DNA from: Serratia nematodiphila DZ0503SBS1
GTDB lineage: Bacteria; Pseudomonadota; Gammaproteobacteria; Enterobacterales; Enterobacteriaceae
Direction: 5' to 3'
DNA: 64,000 bases
NCBI RefSeq assembly: GCF_000738675.1
Contig: NZ_JPUX01000002.1
Coordinates: 496,001-560,000, forward strand
The notes under the pieces are model-generated. The model ran no database searches. It worked only from the letters and a program-made list of their open reading frames with translations, and was not told the DNA's origin. Made by a program: the position numbers and the translations under genes. Shown here one piece after another: positions 55,763 to 64,000 of the stretch (within the stretch, counting starts at the first letter, position 1; every line of letters starts with the position of its first letter).

Positions 55763-57529
55763 CGGCCAACGCCTCCTCACCGTTTTCCGGCGCTTCGTCC
55801 AGCGCCGCTTCCAGCTGCTGATAGCGGTACATATCGCGATACCAGCCCGGCTGCGCCGCCAGCGCCGCCGGATCGCCGCGCTGCGCCACGCCGCCATGCT
55901 GCATCACCAGGATTTCGCTGGCCTCGGTTAATGCCGACAGCCGGTGTGCGCTGATGATCACCGTGCGATCTTGCCCCAGCTGCGCAGGTTGTGCAGGATC
56001 TGGTGTTCGGTACGGCCATCCACCGCCGATAGCGCATCGTCGAGGATCAGGATCTCCGCATCCAGCAGCAGCGCGCGCGCGATGGAGATGCGCTGTTTCT
56101 GTCCGCCCGACAGCATCACGCCGCGTTCGCCCACCTCGGTGTCATAGCCCTGCGGCAGCCGCAGAATGTCCTCATGGACGCTGGCCAACCGCGCCGCCTG
56201 TTCGATCTGCGCCTGCGTCGCCCCCGGATGGCCCAGTGCGATGTTGTTCGCCACGGTATCGGAGAACAGGAACGGCGTTTGGCTCACCACCGACAGCCGC
56301 GAACGCCAGTCGTCGAGTTTGACCTGCGGCAACGGCAGGCCGTGATAGCGGATCTGCCCTTGATCGACGTCGAACTGGCGCTGGATCAGCGACAGCAGCG
56401 TCGATTTGCCGGCCCCGGTCGGCCCGCACAGCCCCAGCATTTGCCCTGGTTTCAGCGTCAGCGCCACATCGTGCAGCGCCGGATGCGGGTTTTCCGGGTA
56501 GTGGAACGCGCGGATATCCACCTCCAGCACGCCGCGCCCGGCCGGCAACGCCTGCGGGCCATCCTGCACCGCCGGCGCCTCGTCGAGCAGGCTGCGGATG
56601 CGGCTGTAGGCTGCGCTGCCGCGCTCGACGATGTTGAACATCCAGGCCAGCGCCAGCATTGGCCAGATCATCAGGCCGAGGTACATCACAAAGCTGGTCA
56701 GTTGCCCGAGCGTCAGCGAACCGTTCACCACCATCCAACTGCCGCCGCCGATGGCCAACAGGTTAGACGCGCCGATGGCGATATAAATGGTCGGATCGAA
56801 GCGCGCATCCACCCGCGCCACGTGCATGTTCTTGGCCCCGGTCTGCGCCGCGACGTCGGCGAAGCGGTTGGATTGGTGATCTTCCAGCCCGAAGGCCTTG
56901 ATCATGCGGATGCTGGTCATGCTTTCCTGCGCCTGATCGTTCAGGCTGGAAAACGCCGCCTGCGCCGATTTAAAGCGCTGGTGCAGCTGGTCGCCGTAAT
57001 ATTTGATGGCGATCGCCATCAGCGGCATCGGGATTAACGCCAACACCGTCAGCTGCCAGCTGATTTGGGTGCTCATCACCACCAGCACCACCACCCCCAT
57101 CACCAGCGAATCCACCAACGTCAGCACGCCTTCACCGGCGGCGAACACCACGCGATCCACATCGTTGGTGGCGCGCGCCATCAGGTCGCCGGTGCGATGA
57201 CGCAGGTAGAACGCCGGGTTTTGTCGGCTGAGCTGGCGGTAAAAGTTTTCGCGCAGTTCGACCGCCAGCTGGTAGGAAGCGCCAAACAGCAGCACCCGCC
57301 ACACATAGCGCAGCAGATAAACGACGATCGCGGTGCCGATCATCAGCCCGAGCCAGGCCAACAGCACGCCGGTGGACATCTGTTTTTCGGTGACGCCGTC
57401 CACGATGATGCCGACCAGCTTAGGCGGCAACAGTTGCAGGATGGCGATGACGATCAGCAGCACCACCGCCCCGAGGTAGCGGCGCCACTCCCGGCGGAAG
57501 TACCAGCCGATTTGTGCAAATAATCTCAC
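55755..57529 (-). pseudogene. mdlA: ABC multidrug exporter subunit MdlA (SmdA), single-base frameshift near the 3' end
   Basis: The 5' frame (57529 to 55958) encodes the exporter domain and most of the nucleotide-binding domain: Walker [16 protein letters not shown], signature [17 protein letters not shown], Walker [14 protein letters not shown]. It then ends abnormally [12 protein letters not shown]. The missing C-terminus ([24 protein letters not shown] to ALADE) continues in another frame to 55755. Adding one base in the GC run near 55972-55976 would restore [13 protein letters not shown], matching E. coli MdlA (about 591 residues in all). As read, the H-loop His (SAHR) is lost, which should inactivate this half of the pump. 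Real mutation or assembly error. Confidence 0.9.
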
Positions 57530-57621
57530 GCAGTTTGATTCCAGGATTTTATGGGATTTGTCTCTTTTTCTGCTTCAGCAGAGCAGGATACCACCGTTGA
57601 GCCGCCCGTCCGGTTAACTTT

Positions 57622-58083
57622 TCACTCCGGCACCGGCAGCGCGGTGGTGTATTTGATTTTTTCCATGGCAAAGCTCGAGGTGACGTCAATAAGGCCCGGT
57701 ACGCCGTTCACCAGGCGCTTATAAAAGCCGTCGTAGCTTTTCATGTCCGCCACTTCGACCTGCATCAGGTAGTCGTACTCTCCTGCCATCCGGTAGAACG
57801 CCAGCACCTCGGGCATCTGGCTGGTCAGCTGCACAAACGCCTGATACCACTCGCTGCTGTGCTGCTGGGTCTTGATCAGCACGAACGCCGTCAACCCCAG
57901 GCCGAGCTTTTCATTATCCAGCAAGGCCACCCGGCCGCGGATATAGCCTTCGTCCTCCAGGCGCTTCAGCCGTTTCCAGCATGGCGTCGAAGTCAAATTG
58001 ACCGCATCGGCCAGTGCCTGCAGCGACTGGGTGCAATCTTGCTGCAGCATGCACAGCAGCTTACGGTCTGTTTTATCTAACAT
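57622..58083 (-). CDS. decR: Lrp-family regulator DecR (YbaO)
   Basis: 153 residues. Helix-turn-helix [30 protein letters not shown], then the RAM ligand domain ([32 protein letters not shown]). DecR senses cysteine in E. coli and activates detoxification genes. Start ATG 58083; a GTG three codons earlier is less likely. Divergent from the PLP-enzyme gene with palindromes between them. Confidence 0.94.
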   Translation of the reverse strand: MLDKTDRKLLCMLQQDCTQSLQALADAVNLTSTPCWKRLKRLEDEGYIRGRVALLDNEKLGLGLTAFVLIKTQQHSSEWYQAFVQLTSQMPEVLAFYRMAGEYDYLMQVEVADMKSYDGFYKRLVNGVPGLIDVTSSFAMEKIKYTTALPVPE

Positions 58084-58094
58084 AGCGGCCACCC

Positions 58095-58111
58095 GGAGAA
58101 AAATTTTCTCC
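58095..58111. promoter_or_regulatory. Palindrome in the decR/desulfhydrase intergenic region, probable operator
   Basis: GGAGAAAA-A-TTTTCTCC, 8-base arms around one base, 12 bases upstream of decR. A related pair GGGAAAA...TTTTCCC lies at 58129-58153. Likely DecR sites, by position. Confidence 0.55.
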
Positions 58112-58205
58112 CATTAGGCGATTAAACAGGGAAAATGGCAATCCTTTTTTCCCGCCGACAGGCTATGCTACGCCATAAACCAGCCCCCTATTCTGAGGCC
58201 ATATC

Positions 58206-59246
58206 ATGACAAACTCTTGGGTAAAATATGCTATCGGTGAAATAGAAGCGGATTTTCAGCGCTCCGCCGATACGCACTTGATTCGCCTGAACCTGCCGGC
58301 GTTTCCCGGCATCTGCCTGTACCTGAAAGACGAGAGCACCCACCCGACCGGCAGCCTGAAACACCGCCTGGCGCGCTCGCTGTTCCTTTATGGCCTGTGC
58401 AACGGCTGGATCACCGAGAACACCACCATCATCGAGGCCTCTTCCGGCAGCACCGCGGTGTCCGAAGCCTACTTCGCCCGTCTGATCGGCCTGCCGTTCA
58501 TCGCGGTGATGCCGTCCTGCACCGCGCGCCGCAAGGTGGAGCAGATCGCCTTTTACGGCGGCCGCTGTCACTTCGTCGATCATGCCGCCCAGATCTACGC
58601 TGCCTCCGAACAGCTGGCGAAAGAGCTGAACGGCCACTATATGGATCAGTTCACCTACGCCGAGCGCGCCACCGACTGGCGCGGCAACAACAACATCGCC
58701 GACAGCATCTTCCGCCAGATGGCGCGCGAACCTTTCCCGGTGCCGAAACACATCGTGATGAGCGCCGGCACCGGCGGCACCTCTGCCACGCTGGGGCGCT
58801 ACATCCGCTATCAGGGGCACGACACCCAATTGACGGTGGTTGATCCGGAAAACTCGGTGTTCTATGACTGCTTCCACCACGGCGATCGCACCCTGATCGG
58901 CAGCTGCGGCAGCCGTATCGAAGGCATCGGCCGCCCGCGCGCCGAGCCGTCGTTCATCCCTTCGGTGGTCGACAACATGCTGCGCGTGCCGGATGCCGCC
59001 AGCGTCGCCACCATTCACTGGCTGGAAGGCGTGCTGGGCCGCAAGGTTGGCGCCTCTACCGGCACCAACGTTTGGGGTGCGCTGCAGTTGGCGAAGCAGA
59101 TGCGGGAAAACGGCGAGCAAGGGGCGATCGTCACCCTGCTGTGCGACAGCGGCGAGCGTTATCTGGATACCTATTACAACCCGGATTGGGTCAGCAACAA
59201 CATCGGCGATCTGCAGCCGTATCTCGCGCAGCTGGCGGATTTGTAA
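58206..59246 (+). CDS. PLP-dependent cysteine synthase-family protein, probable cysteine desulfhydrase
   Basis: 346 residues, fold type II. PLP-Lys in [16 protein letters not shown] (Lys near 53), substrate loop [17 protein letters not shown] and phosphate-binding [12 protein letters not shown]. Gene pairs of this type with ybaO/decR encode inducible cysteine desulfhydrases (CcdA of Pantoea ananatis), making H2S, pyruvate and ammonia from excess cysteine. Divergent from decR with 122 bases between. Assignment as CcdA-type rests on context. Confidence 0.85.
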   Translation: MTNSWVKYAIGEIEADFQRSADTHLIRLNLPAFPGICLYLKDESTHPTGSLKHRLARSLFLYGLCNGWITENTTIIEASSGSTAVSEAYFARLIGLPFIAVMPSCTARRKVEQIAFYGGRCHFVDHAAQIYAASEQLAKELNGHYMDQFTYAERATDWRGNNNIADSIFRQMAREPFPVPKHIVMSAGTGGTSATLGRYIRYQGHDTQLTVVDPENSVFYDCFHHGDRTLIGSCGSRIEGIGRPRAEPSFIPSVVDNMLRVPDAASVATIHWLEGVLGRKVGASTGTNVWGALQLAKQMRENGEQGAIVTLLCDSGERYLDTYYNPDWVSNNIGDLQPYLAQLADL

Positions 59247-59261
59247 CGCCAGGCTTCGGGT

Positions 59262-59289
59262 AAAAAAAAGCCGGGTAGTCATACCCGGC
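59262..59289 (-). terminator. cof: Terminator of cof
   Basis: GCCGGGTA pairs with TACCCGGC around GTCA; A8 on the plus strand gives a T8 tail for minus-strand transcription from cof. It could also end the plus-strand gene. Confidence 0.8.
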
Positions 59290-59306
59290 CGGCTGTAAGG
59301 AGAACC

Positions 59307-60131
59307 TCATTCTTCGGGGGAATAGGTGAGGCAAGGTGAACGCAGCCAATGTTGTAAATAGTGAGCCACCGCCTGTTGTTGGCAATGGCCGATAACCGGT
59401 AGCTGCGGCAGCAGGGATTTCAGCTGCGGCAGGGCGTTGCCCATCACCACGCCGTGCCCCACCGCTCCCAGCATCTCTTTGTCGTTCATCGCGTCGCCGA
59501 ACGCCATGCAGTCGGCCATCGTCAGCCCCAGATGACGGCTCAGCCGCTCCAGCGCCGTGCCTTTGTTGCAACCGAGCGGCAGCACCTCCAGACAGTCGTA
59601 GGCGGAAAAGCACAGGTCTGCCTCGTCGCCCAATTGCGCCCGCAGCTGCACCTGCAACGCCAGCAACTCCTCATGTGGCGCGACAAAGCACACCTTGCTG
59701 TTGCCGAACGCCGGCAGACGGCGCACATCGGCCAGCTGAAAACGAAAACCGCTCAGGTGATGCGCCCGCAGCATCTCTTCCGGCACGGGAAACTCGGTCA
59801 GCCAACCTTCGTCGCGGAATACATGCATGCTGGCGCGAGTGCGCCAATGATGATGCAGCACCTCTTCGGCCACCGCCGCCGGCAGGTCGGTGGCGTGCAG
59901 CTGTTGGCCGCGGTTGTCATATACCCGCGTGCCGTTGCCGGTGATCAGGTACCCCTGCAGCCCCAGTTGCGCCATGATCGGTTGCGCATCGAGGTAGTGG
60001 CGCCCGGTGGCGAACGTCACCACCATCTCCCGCTCCACCAGCTGGTTCAGCACCGCCAGCGTTTCCGGGCCAACCCGGTGATCCGGCATCAACAGCGTGC
60101 CGTCCATATCGAAAGCTGCCAGGCGATACAT
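59307..60131 (-). CDS. cof: HMP-PP phosphatase Cof (HAD superfamily)
   Basis: 274 residues. HAD motif [11 protein letters not shown] at the start, motif [12 protein letters not shown], and a C2-type cap. Removes phosphate from thiamine-pathway HMP-PP and other small phosphates. The start 60131 has GAGG with 5-base spacing; a longer frame to 60206 is not homologous. Confidence 0.95.
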   Translation of the reverse strand: MYRLAAFDMDGTLLMPDHRVGPETLAVLNQLVEREMVVTFATGRHYLDAQPIMAQLGLQGYLITGNGTRVYDNRGQQLHATDLPAAVAEEVLHHHWRTRASMHVFRDEGWLTEFPVPEEMLRAHHLSGFRFQLADVRRLPAFGNSKVCFVAPHEELLALQVQLRAQLGDEADLCFSAYDCLEVLPLGCNKGTALERLSRHLGLTMADCMAFGDAMNDKEMLGAVGHGVVMGNALPQLKSLLPQLPVIGHCQQQAVAHYLQHWLRSPCLTYSPEE

Positions 60132-60235
60132 AAAGACCTCATGAATGTGAACACGATTACAATCACTGCAGTATGGGATGGCATTTGCGGAAGTAATAGT
60201 GAACAATTTGAGAAAACTGTTCCGGATTTCTGCCC

Positions 60236-61951
60236 ATGCGCCTGGTTCACCGCCTCAGCCAATATCAACGCCTGTATCAACAGCTCGGCAGCGCGCCGGT
60301 CGCCGTGACCATCGGCGAGCTGGCGGCGATGTTCTACTGCAGCGAACGCCATGCCCGCACGCTGGTGCAGCAGCTGCAGGATCAGGGCTGGCTGAGCTGG
60401 CATTCGCAGCCCGGCCGCGGTAAGCGCGCTCGCCTGCACTGCCTGAAAACCCCGGATGAACTGCGCGCGCAGCTACTTCAACAGCTGCTGCAACAGGGCA
60501 ATCATCAGGGGGCGCTGGAGATGGCGCAGCTCGATCCGCAGCACCTGCAGGATCTGCTCAGCCCGCATCTCGGCGGGCAATGGCAGGCCGGCAGCCCGAC
60601 GCTGCGCATTCCCTATTACCGCACGCTGGAAGCGCTCGACCCGCTCACGTTGACCGGCCGCGCCGAACAACATCTGGTGTCGACCCTGCACGCCGGACTG
60701 ACGCGCCTGATGACCGGTAACCCGGAACCGCAGCCCGATCTGGCGCACCATTGGCAGATTAGCGATCGCGGCCTGCGCTGGCGCTTCTTTCTGCGCAGCC
60801 AGCTGCGCTGGCACAACGGCGAACCGTTGACCGGCCACCAACTGCTGCAAACGCTGGAAAAACTGCAGCGCCATCCGCGCAGCCAACCCAGCCTGGCCAA
60901 CGTCGCGCGCATCAGCCTGCCGCATCCGTTGTGCATTCAGTTCGATCTACACCTGCCGGACTACTGGCTGGCCCACCGTCTGGCGGAGCTGCCTTGCCTG
61001 ATGACTCACCCGGAGCTGCCGGCCATCGGCGCCGGCCCGTTCAAGCTGACACTGAATGAGCCGCAACTGGTGCGGCTGGAACAGCACGCCGGTTATCATC
61101 TGCAGCATCCGTATCTGGATACCATCGAATACTGGATCACCCCCGATTTACCTACCGCCGGCACCTACACCAGTTGCCAGCATCCGGTGCGCATCACCAT
61201 AGGCCAGCAAGACGATTTAGCGCAGGCCCGGCCGGTGCAGCGCAGCATGAGCCTGGGCTGGTGTTATCTGGCGCTGAACCTGCGCCACGGCGTGCTGAAC
61301 GAAGCACAGGGGCAAAAGCTGCTGATGCTGATCCAGCAGTCCGGCCTGCTGAGCCATCTGCCGATCCCCAACAGTGTGATCACCCCCAGCCATGAAATGC
61401 TGCCCGGCTGGCGCATCCCCCGCCAACAGGTCGAAGAGGATGTCGCCCTGCCCGCCCGGCTGACGCTGCTGTATCGGCCGCCGGTCGAGCTGGAAACGGT
61501 GACGGCCGCGCTACAGCGGTTGCTCGCGCAGCACGGCTGCGAGCTGGAAGTGCGTTACTATGCCGGCAAGCGCTGGCAAAGCGAGGAGCAGATCGCCCAG
61601 GCCGATCTGCTGCTGGCGGACAACCTGATCGGCGAAGCGCCGGAGGCGACGCTGGAGAGCTGGCTGCGGCAGGATACGCTGTGGCGCGGCATCCTGACGG
61701 AAAGCCGCTGGCAGCAGCAACAGGATACGCTGCGGCAGATCCAGCAGCTGCAGGCGCAGCAACCGCGTTTCGCACGGCTGCAGGCCTATTATCAAAAGCT
61801 GATGGCCGCCGCCATCATCACGCCGCTGTTTCACTACCAGTATCAGATCAGCGCGCCGCCGCGCATGCATGGCGTCACGCTGACCGCCCACGGCTGGTTC
61901 GATTTTTGCCAGGCGTGGCTGCCGCCGCCGGTGGACGACGGAGCGGCCTGA
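60236..61951 (+). CDS. ybaE: YbaE, SgrR-family regulator with solute-binding domain
   Basis: 571 residues. N-terminal winged helix ([31 protein letters not shown]) followed by an SBP_bac_5-like domain ([52 protein letters not shown]). Same layout as SgrR, a sugar-phosphate-stress regulator. Ligand unknown. Its position between cof and queC matches E. coli ybaE. Confidence 0.92.
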   Translation: MRLVHRLSQYQRLYQQLGSAPVAVTIGELAAMFYCSERHARTLVQQLQDQGWLSWHSQPGRGKRARLHCLKTPDELRAQLLQQLLQQGNHQGALEMAQLDPQHLQDLLSPHLGGQWQAGSPTLRIPYYRTLEALDPLTLTGRAEQHLVSTLHAGLTRLMTGNPEPQPDLAHHWQISDRGLRWRFFLRSQLRWHNGEPLTGHQLLQTLEKLQRHPRSQPSLANVARISLPHPLCIQFDLHLPDYWLAHRLAELPCLMTHPELPAIGAGPFKLTLNEPQLVRLEQHAGYHLQHPYLDTIEYWITPDLPTAGTYTSCQHPVRITIGQQDDLAQARPVQRSMSLGWCYLALNLRHGVLNEAQGQKLLMLIQQSGLLSHLPIPNSVITPSHEMLPGWRIPRQQVEEDVALPARLTLLYRPPVELETVTAALQRLLAQHGCELEVRYYAGKRWQSEEQIAQADLLLADNLIGEAPEATLESWLRQDTLWRGILTESRWQQQQDTLRQIQQLQAQQPRFARLQAYYQKLMAAAIITPLFHYQYQISAPPRMHGVTLTAHGWFDFCQAWLPPPVDDGAA

Positions 61952-62066
61952 ACCGAACCGCCCTGCGTCTGACGGCCCTTTCTGCTACTATTGTCGCCGC
62001 AACGCAATTTTTATCCTGCCGCCCGAATGTGTATCGGGAGAGGCCAAAGCCCAAAAAGGTGATTTT

Positions 62067-62765
62067 ATGAAGCGCGCGGTTGTCGTTTTCAGCGGTGGAC
62101 AAGACTCCACGACCTGCTTAATACAGGCATTGCAACAGTATGACGAAGTTCACTGCGTCACGTTCGATTACGGCCAGCGCCATCGCGCCGAGATTGAAGT
62201 GGCTCAAGAGCTGTCGGTAGCCCTCGGCGCCAAGGCGCACAAGGTGCTGGACGTAACGCTGCTCAATGAGCTGGCCGTCAGCAGCCTGACGCGCGACAAT
62301 ATTCCGGTTCCCGCCTACGATCCCAACCAGAAAAATGCGCTGCCGAGCACCTTCGTGCCGGGCCGCAACATCCTGTTCCTGACGCTGGCGGCGATCTACG
62401 CCTACCAGGTCGAAGCGGAAGCGGTGATCACCGGCGTGTGTGAAACCGATTTCTCCGGCTACCCGGATTGCCGCGACGAGTTCGTTAAAGCGCTGAACAA
62501 GGCGGTGACGCTGGGCATCGCCCGCGATATCCGCTTCGAAACGCCGCTGATGTGGCTGAACAAGGCCGAGACCTGGGCACTGGCGGATTATTACCACCAG
62601 CTGGATCGCGTACGCCAGGATACGCTGACCTGCTACAACGGCATCAAGGGTGACGGCTGTGGCGAGTGCGCCGCCTGCAACCTGCGCGCCAATGGCCTGA
62701 CGCAGTACCGGGCCAACCAGGCGGAAGTGATGGCGGCGTTGAAACAGAAAGCCGGCCTGGCCTGA
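62067..62765 (+). CDS. queC: 7-cyano-7-deazaguanine synthase QueC
   Basis: 232 residues. PP-loop [28 protein letters not shown], and C-terminal zinc Cys set ([19 protein letters not shown]). Converts 7-carboxy-7-deazaguanine to preQ0 in queuosine synthesis. No preQ1 riboswitch was evident in the 115-base leader. Confidence 0.98.
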   Translation: MKRAVVVFSGGQDSTTCLIQALQQYDEVHCVTFDYGQRHRAEIEVAQELSVALGAKAHKVLDVTLLNELAVSSLTRDNIPVPAYDPNQKNALPSTFVPGRNILFLTLAAIYAYQVEAEAVITGVCETDFSGYPDCRDEFVKALNKAVTLGIARDIRFETPLMWLNKAETWALADYYHQLDRVRQDTLTCYNGIKGDGCGECAACNLRANGLTQYRANQAEVMAALKQKAGLA

Positions 62766-62801
62766 GGGCAGTGACGGCGGCAGCCTATGCCGCCCGTGAG
62801 C

Positions 62802-63215
62802 TTACTGCGGATTCTCCTTCAGCGTGAGCGCCTCCAGGTGCTCGCGCAATTCTCCTTCGATCGGCAGCGCACGCTGCGTTTTCAGATCGACGCACACGAA
62901 AGTCAGCAGCGCGTCTGCCACCGGCGTCCCCGCCGGATCCTGCGTCACCTTTTGGCTCAGTACCCCGCTCTTGCCGTTGAGCTGCACCATCTGGCTGTCG
63001 ATACGCAGCTTATCCCCCAATACCGCCGGGCTGCGGTAATTGATATTGATGTTCACCACGATGAAAGCGATGTTGTTTTCCGTCATCCAGCGGAACCCTG
63101 GCTCGTTTTCCAGCCACTCCCAGCGCGCCTCCTCCAGAAACTCCAGATAGCGGGCATTGTTAACGTGCTGGTAGACATCAAGGTGATAACCGCGAACTTT
63201 GATAAAGGTTTGCAT
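62802..63215 (-). CDS. fadM: Long-chain acyl-CoA thioesterase FadM/YbaW
   Basis: 137 residues, hot-dog fold of the 4-hydroxybenzoyl-CoA thioesterase type: YHLDVYQHVNNARYLEFLEEARWEWL with the catalytic Asp. Start at 63215 (MQTFIKVRGYHLD) rather than the longer frame at 63287. Convergent with queC. Confidence 0.95.
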   Translation of the reverse strand: MQTFIKVRGYHLDVYQHVNNARYLEFLEEARWEWLENEPGFRWMTENNIAFIVVNININYRSPAVLGDKLRIDSQMVQLNGKSGVLSQKVTQDPAGTPVADALLTFVCVDLKTQRALPIEGELREHLEALTLKENPQ

Positions 63216-63369
63216 AGGGAACGATCGCTCCTGCCTGGTGATTACAGAAAGAGGGAGCCGCGTGGGCTCCCTCGCCCGTTTGGTCAACGCGCCAAACTGG
63301 TAAGACCTGTAAAATGTAGCAGAGGAGTCACGGCCTCAGCGCCATTTTGCCACGCAGCCGCGACCGGGA

Positions 63370-63744
63370 TCACATTTTCAGCCGGGTGCGGTTCTTCTCA
63401 AACAGCGCCGGCCCGATGCCCGGCACCTCCTGCAACTGCTCAACCTGGGTGAACGGCCCGTTCTGTTCGCGATAGCGCACGATGCCTTCCGCCTTCTTCA
63501 GGCCGACGCCGCTCAAGGCGGCGGCCAGTTGTTCGGCAGTGGCCTGATTGATGCTGACCGCCGCCTCTTCGGTTGCCTTGGTCATCACCGATTGTCCGCC
63601 ATGGCTCGCCGGTGTTGAGAGCATCGGCGCCTCGTTTTTTTCCACCGCGGCGGCCGGCCCGGCCAGGCATAACAACAGCGCGGTCAGCGCGGCGTTAACG
63701 TGACGACGGTAACCGAAAAACGCTTTTTTCTCTGAATATTGCAT
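63370..63744 (-). CDS. ybaV: ComEA-like helix-hairpin-helix protein YbaV
   Basis: 124 residues. Probable signal peptide (ALTALLLCLAGPAAAVEK) then two HhH motifs (INQATAEQLAAALSGVGLKKAEGIVRYRE and VEQLQEVPGIGPALFEKNRTRL). Periplasmic DNA-binding protein related to ComEA. Next to ppiD as in E. coli. Confidence 0.94.
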   Translation of the reverse strand: MQYSEKKAFFGYRRHVNAALTALLLCLAGPAAAVEKNEAPMLSTPASHGGQSVMTKATEEAAVSINQATAEQLAAALSGVGLKKAEGIVRYREQNGPFTQVEQLQEVPGIGPALFEKNRTRLKM

Positions 63745-63824
63745 GCTGTATCCTCCTTGTGTGTGACAGCACGGCTACCTTGCCGCGGCGGCGAATATTC
63801 AGCAATCGACGGATGTCAGATATG

Positions 63825-63855
63825 GAAAAGGCCGCGAAAGCGGCCTTTGTTTGTT
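63825..63855 (-). terminator. ppiD: Terminator of ppiD
   Basis: AAAGGCCGC pairs with GCGGCCTTT around GAAA, with TTTTCC after it on the minus strand, 35 bases past the ppiD stop. Confidence 0.75.
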
Positions 63856-63882
63856 GCACTGCGTTGCAGAAAAATGCGGCGA

Positions 63883-64000
63883 TTACTGAGGCTGTTGCTC
63901 AGCGGCGCCCATTTTGATCTTGGCTTCTTTACGCAGGCTCGCCAGCAACGAATCGAAGGAAACGCCGGTCGCGCCCTCTTCCATCTTGCCGACGAAGGTT
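63883..64000 (-). CDS. ppiD: Peptidyl-prolyl isomerase/chaperone PpiD, C-terminal end only
   Basis: Only the last 38 codons lie in the window, ending SFDSLLASLRKEAKIKMGAAEQQPQ. The identity rests mainly on its place directly upstream of ybaV in the same direction, as in E. coli; the few residues seen fit the family's C-terminus. PpiD is an inner-membrane-anchored periplasmic chaperone near the Sec translocon. The rest lies beyond the right edge. Confidence 0.8.
   Translation of the reverse strand, partial: TFVGKMEEGATGVSFDSLLASLRKEAKIKMGAAEQQPQ

Noticed and set aside
55763..55897. Extended N-terminus for MdlB
   Set aside because: The extra 45 residues are the out-of-frame reading of the mdlA 3' end; MNKVQKLW at 55762 matches the family start.

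Overview
The window is chromosomal DNA of an enterobacterium, most probably Serratia (S. marcescens complex). GC content is high. From about 8.5 kb to the end, gene order follows the E. coli 10-11 minute region in reverse: ushA-fsr-ybaL-gsk-hemH-adk-htpG-recR-ybaB-dnaX-apt-ybaN-priC-rsmS-mscK-acrRAB-tomB-hha-ffs-ybaZ-ybaY-tesB-amtB-glnK-mdlBA-decR-cof-ybaE-queC-fadM-ybaV-ppiD. The identities of these core genes are secure. I saw no tRNA, rRNA other than the 4.5S RNA gene ffs, CRISPR array, IS element or prophage.

Region 1 (1-8440) is the end of an accessory biosynthetic cluster. It holds the 3' part of a non-ribosomal peptide synthetase (A-T-C-A-T), then, with overlapping reading frames, a kynurenine-formamidase-like cyclase and a tryptophan 2,3-dioxygenase, then a type II thioesterase. 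A convergent MFS exporter and an AraC regulator, divergent from the exporter, follow. The two tryptophan genes make N-formylkynurenine and kynurenine, so the product probably contains a kynurenine-type residue. The last adenylation domain carries a glycine-type specificity code. The condensation domain has a substituted catalytic motif. This is the strongest candidate for an undescribed system.

Region 2 (8.5-38 kb) is mostly housekeeping: nucleotide salvage, haem, DNA repair, the clamp loader with its programmed frameshift, and the AcrAB pump. Two insertions depart from E. coli: a glycerate operon (cdaR-gntP-garK) between hemH and adk, and a DsrE-like gene behind acrR. ushA carries a one-base frameshift in its signal peptide.

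Region 3 (37-40.6 kb) is a zinc-starvation block. Zinc-independent ribosomal proteins L31B and L36B and a zinc-type ABC importer sit around two Zur-like boxes.

Region 4 (40.6-49.7 kb) begins with tomB-hha in lower-GC DNA and a decayed cytochrome b561 gene. It continues with a catabolic or biosynthetic island: a flavin amino-acid oxidase/monooxygenase of the IaaM/phenylalanine-oxidase type, an amidase, an internally duplicated membrane protein, a nitrilase-family hydrolase and a LacI regulator with two perfect operator palindromes.

Region 5 (49.7-64 kb) is core again: ffs, alkyltransferase-like YbaZ, thioesterase II, the nitrogen-regulated glnK-amtB operon with a sigma-54 promoter, the MdlAB (SmdAB) ABC exporter with a frameshift in mdlA, and a cysteine-detoxification pair (decR and a PLP desulfhydrase-like gene). 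These are followed by cof, ybaE, queC, fadM, ybaV and the end of ppiD.
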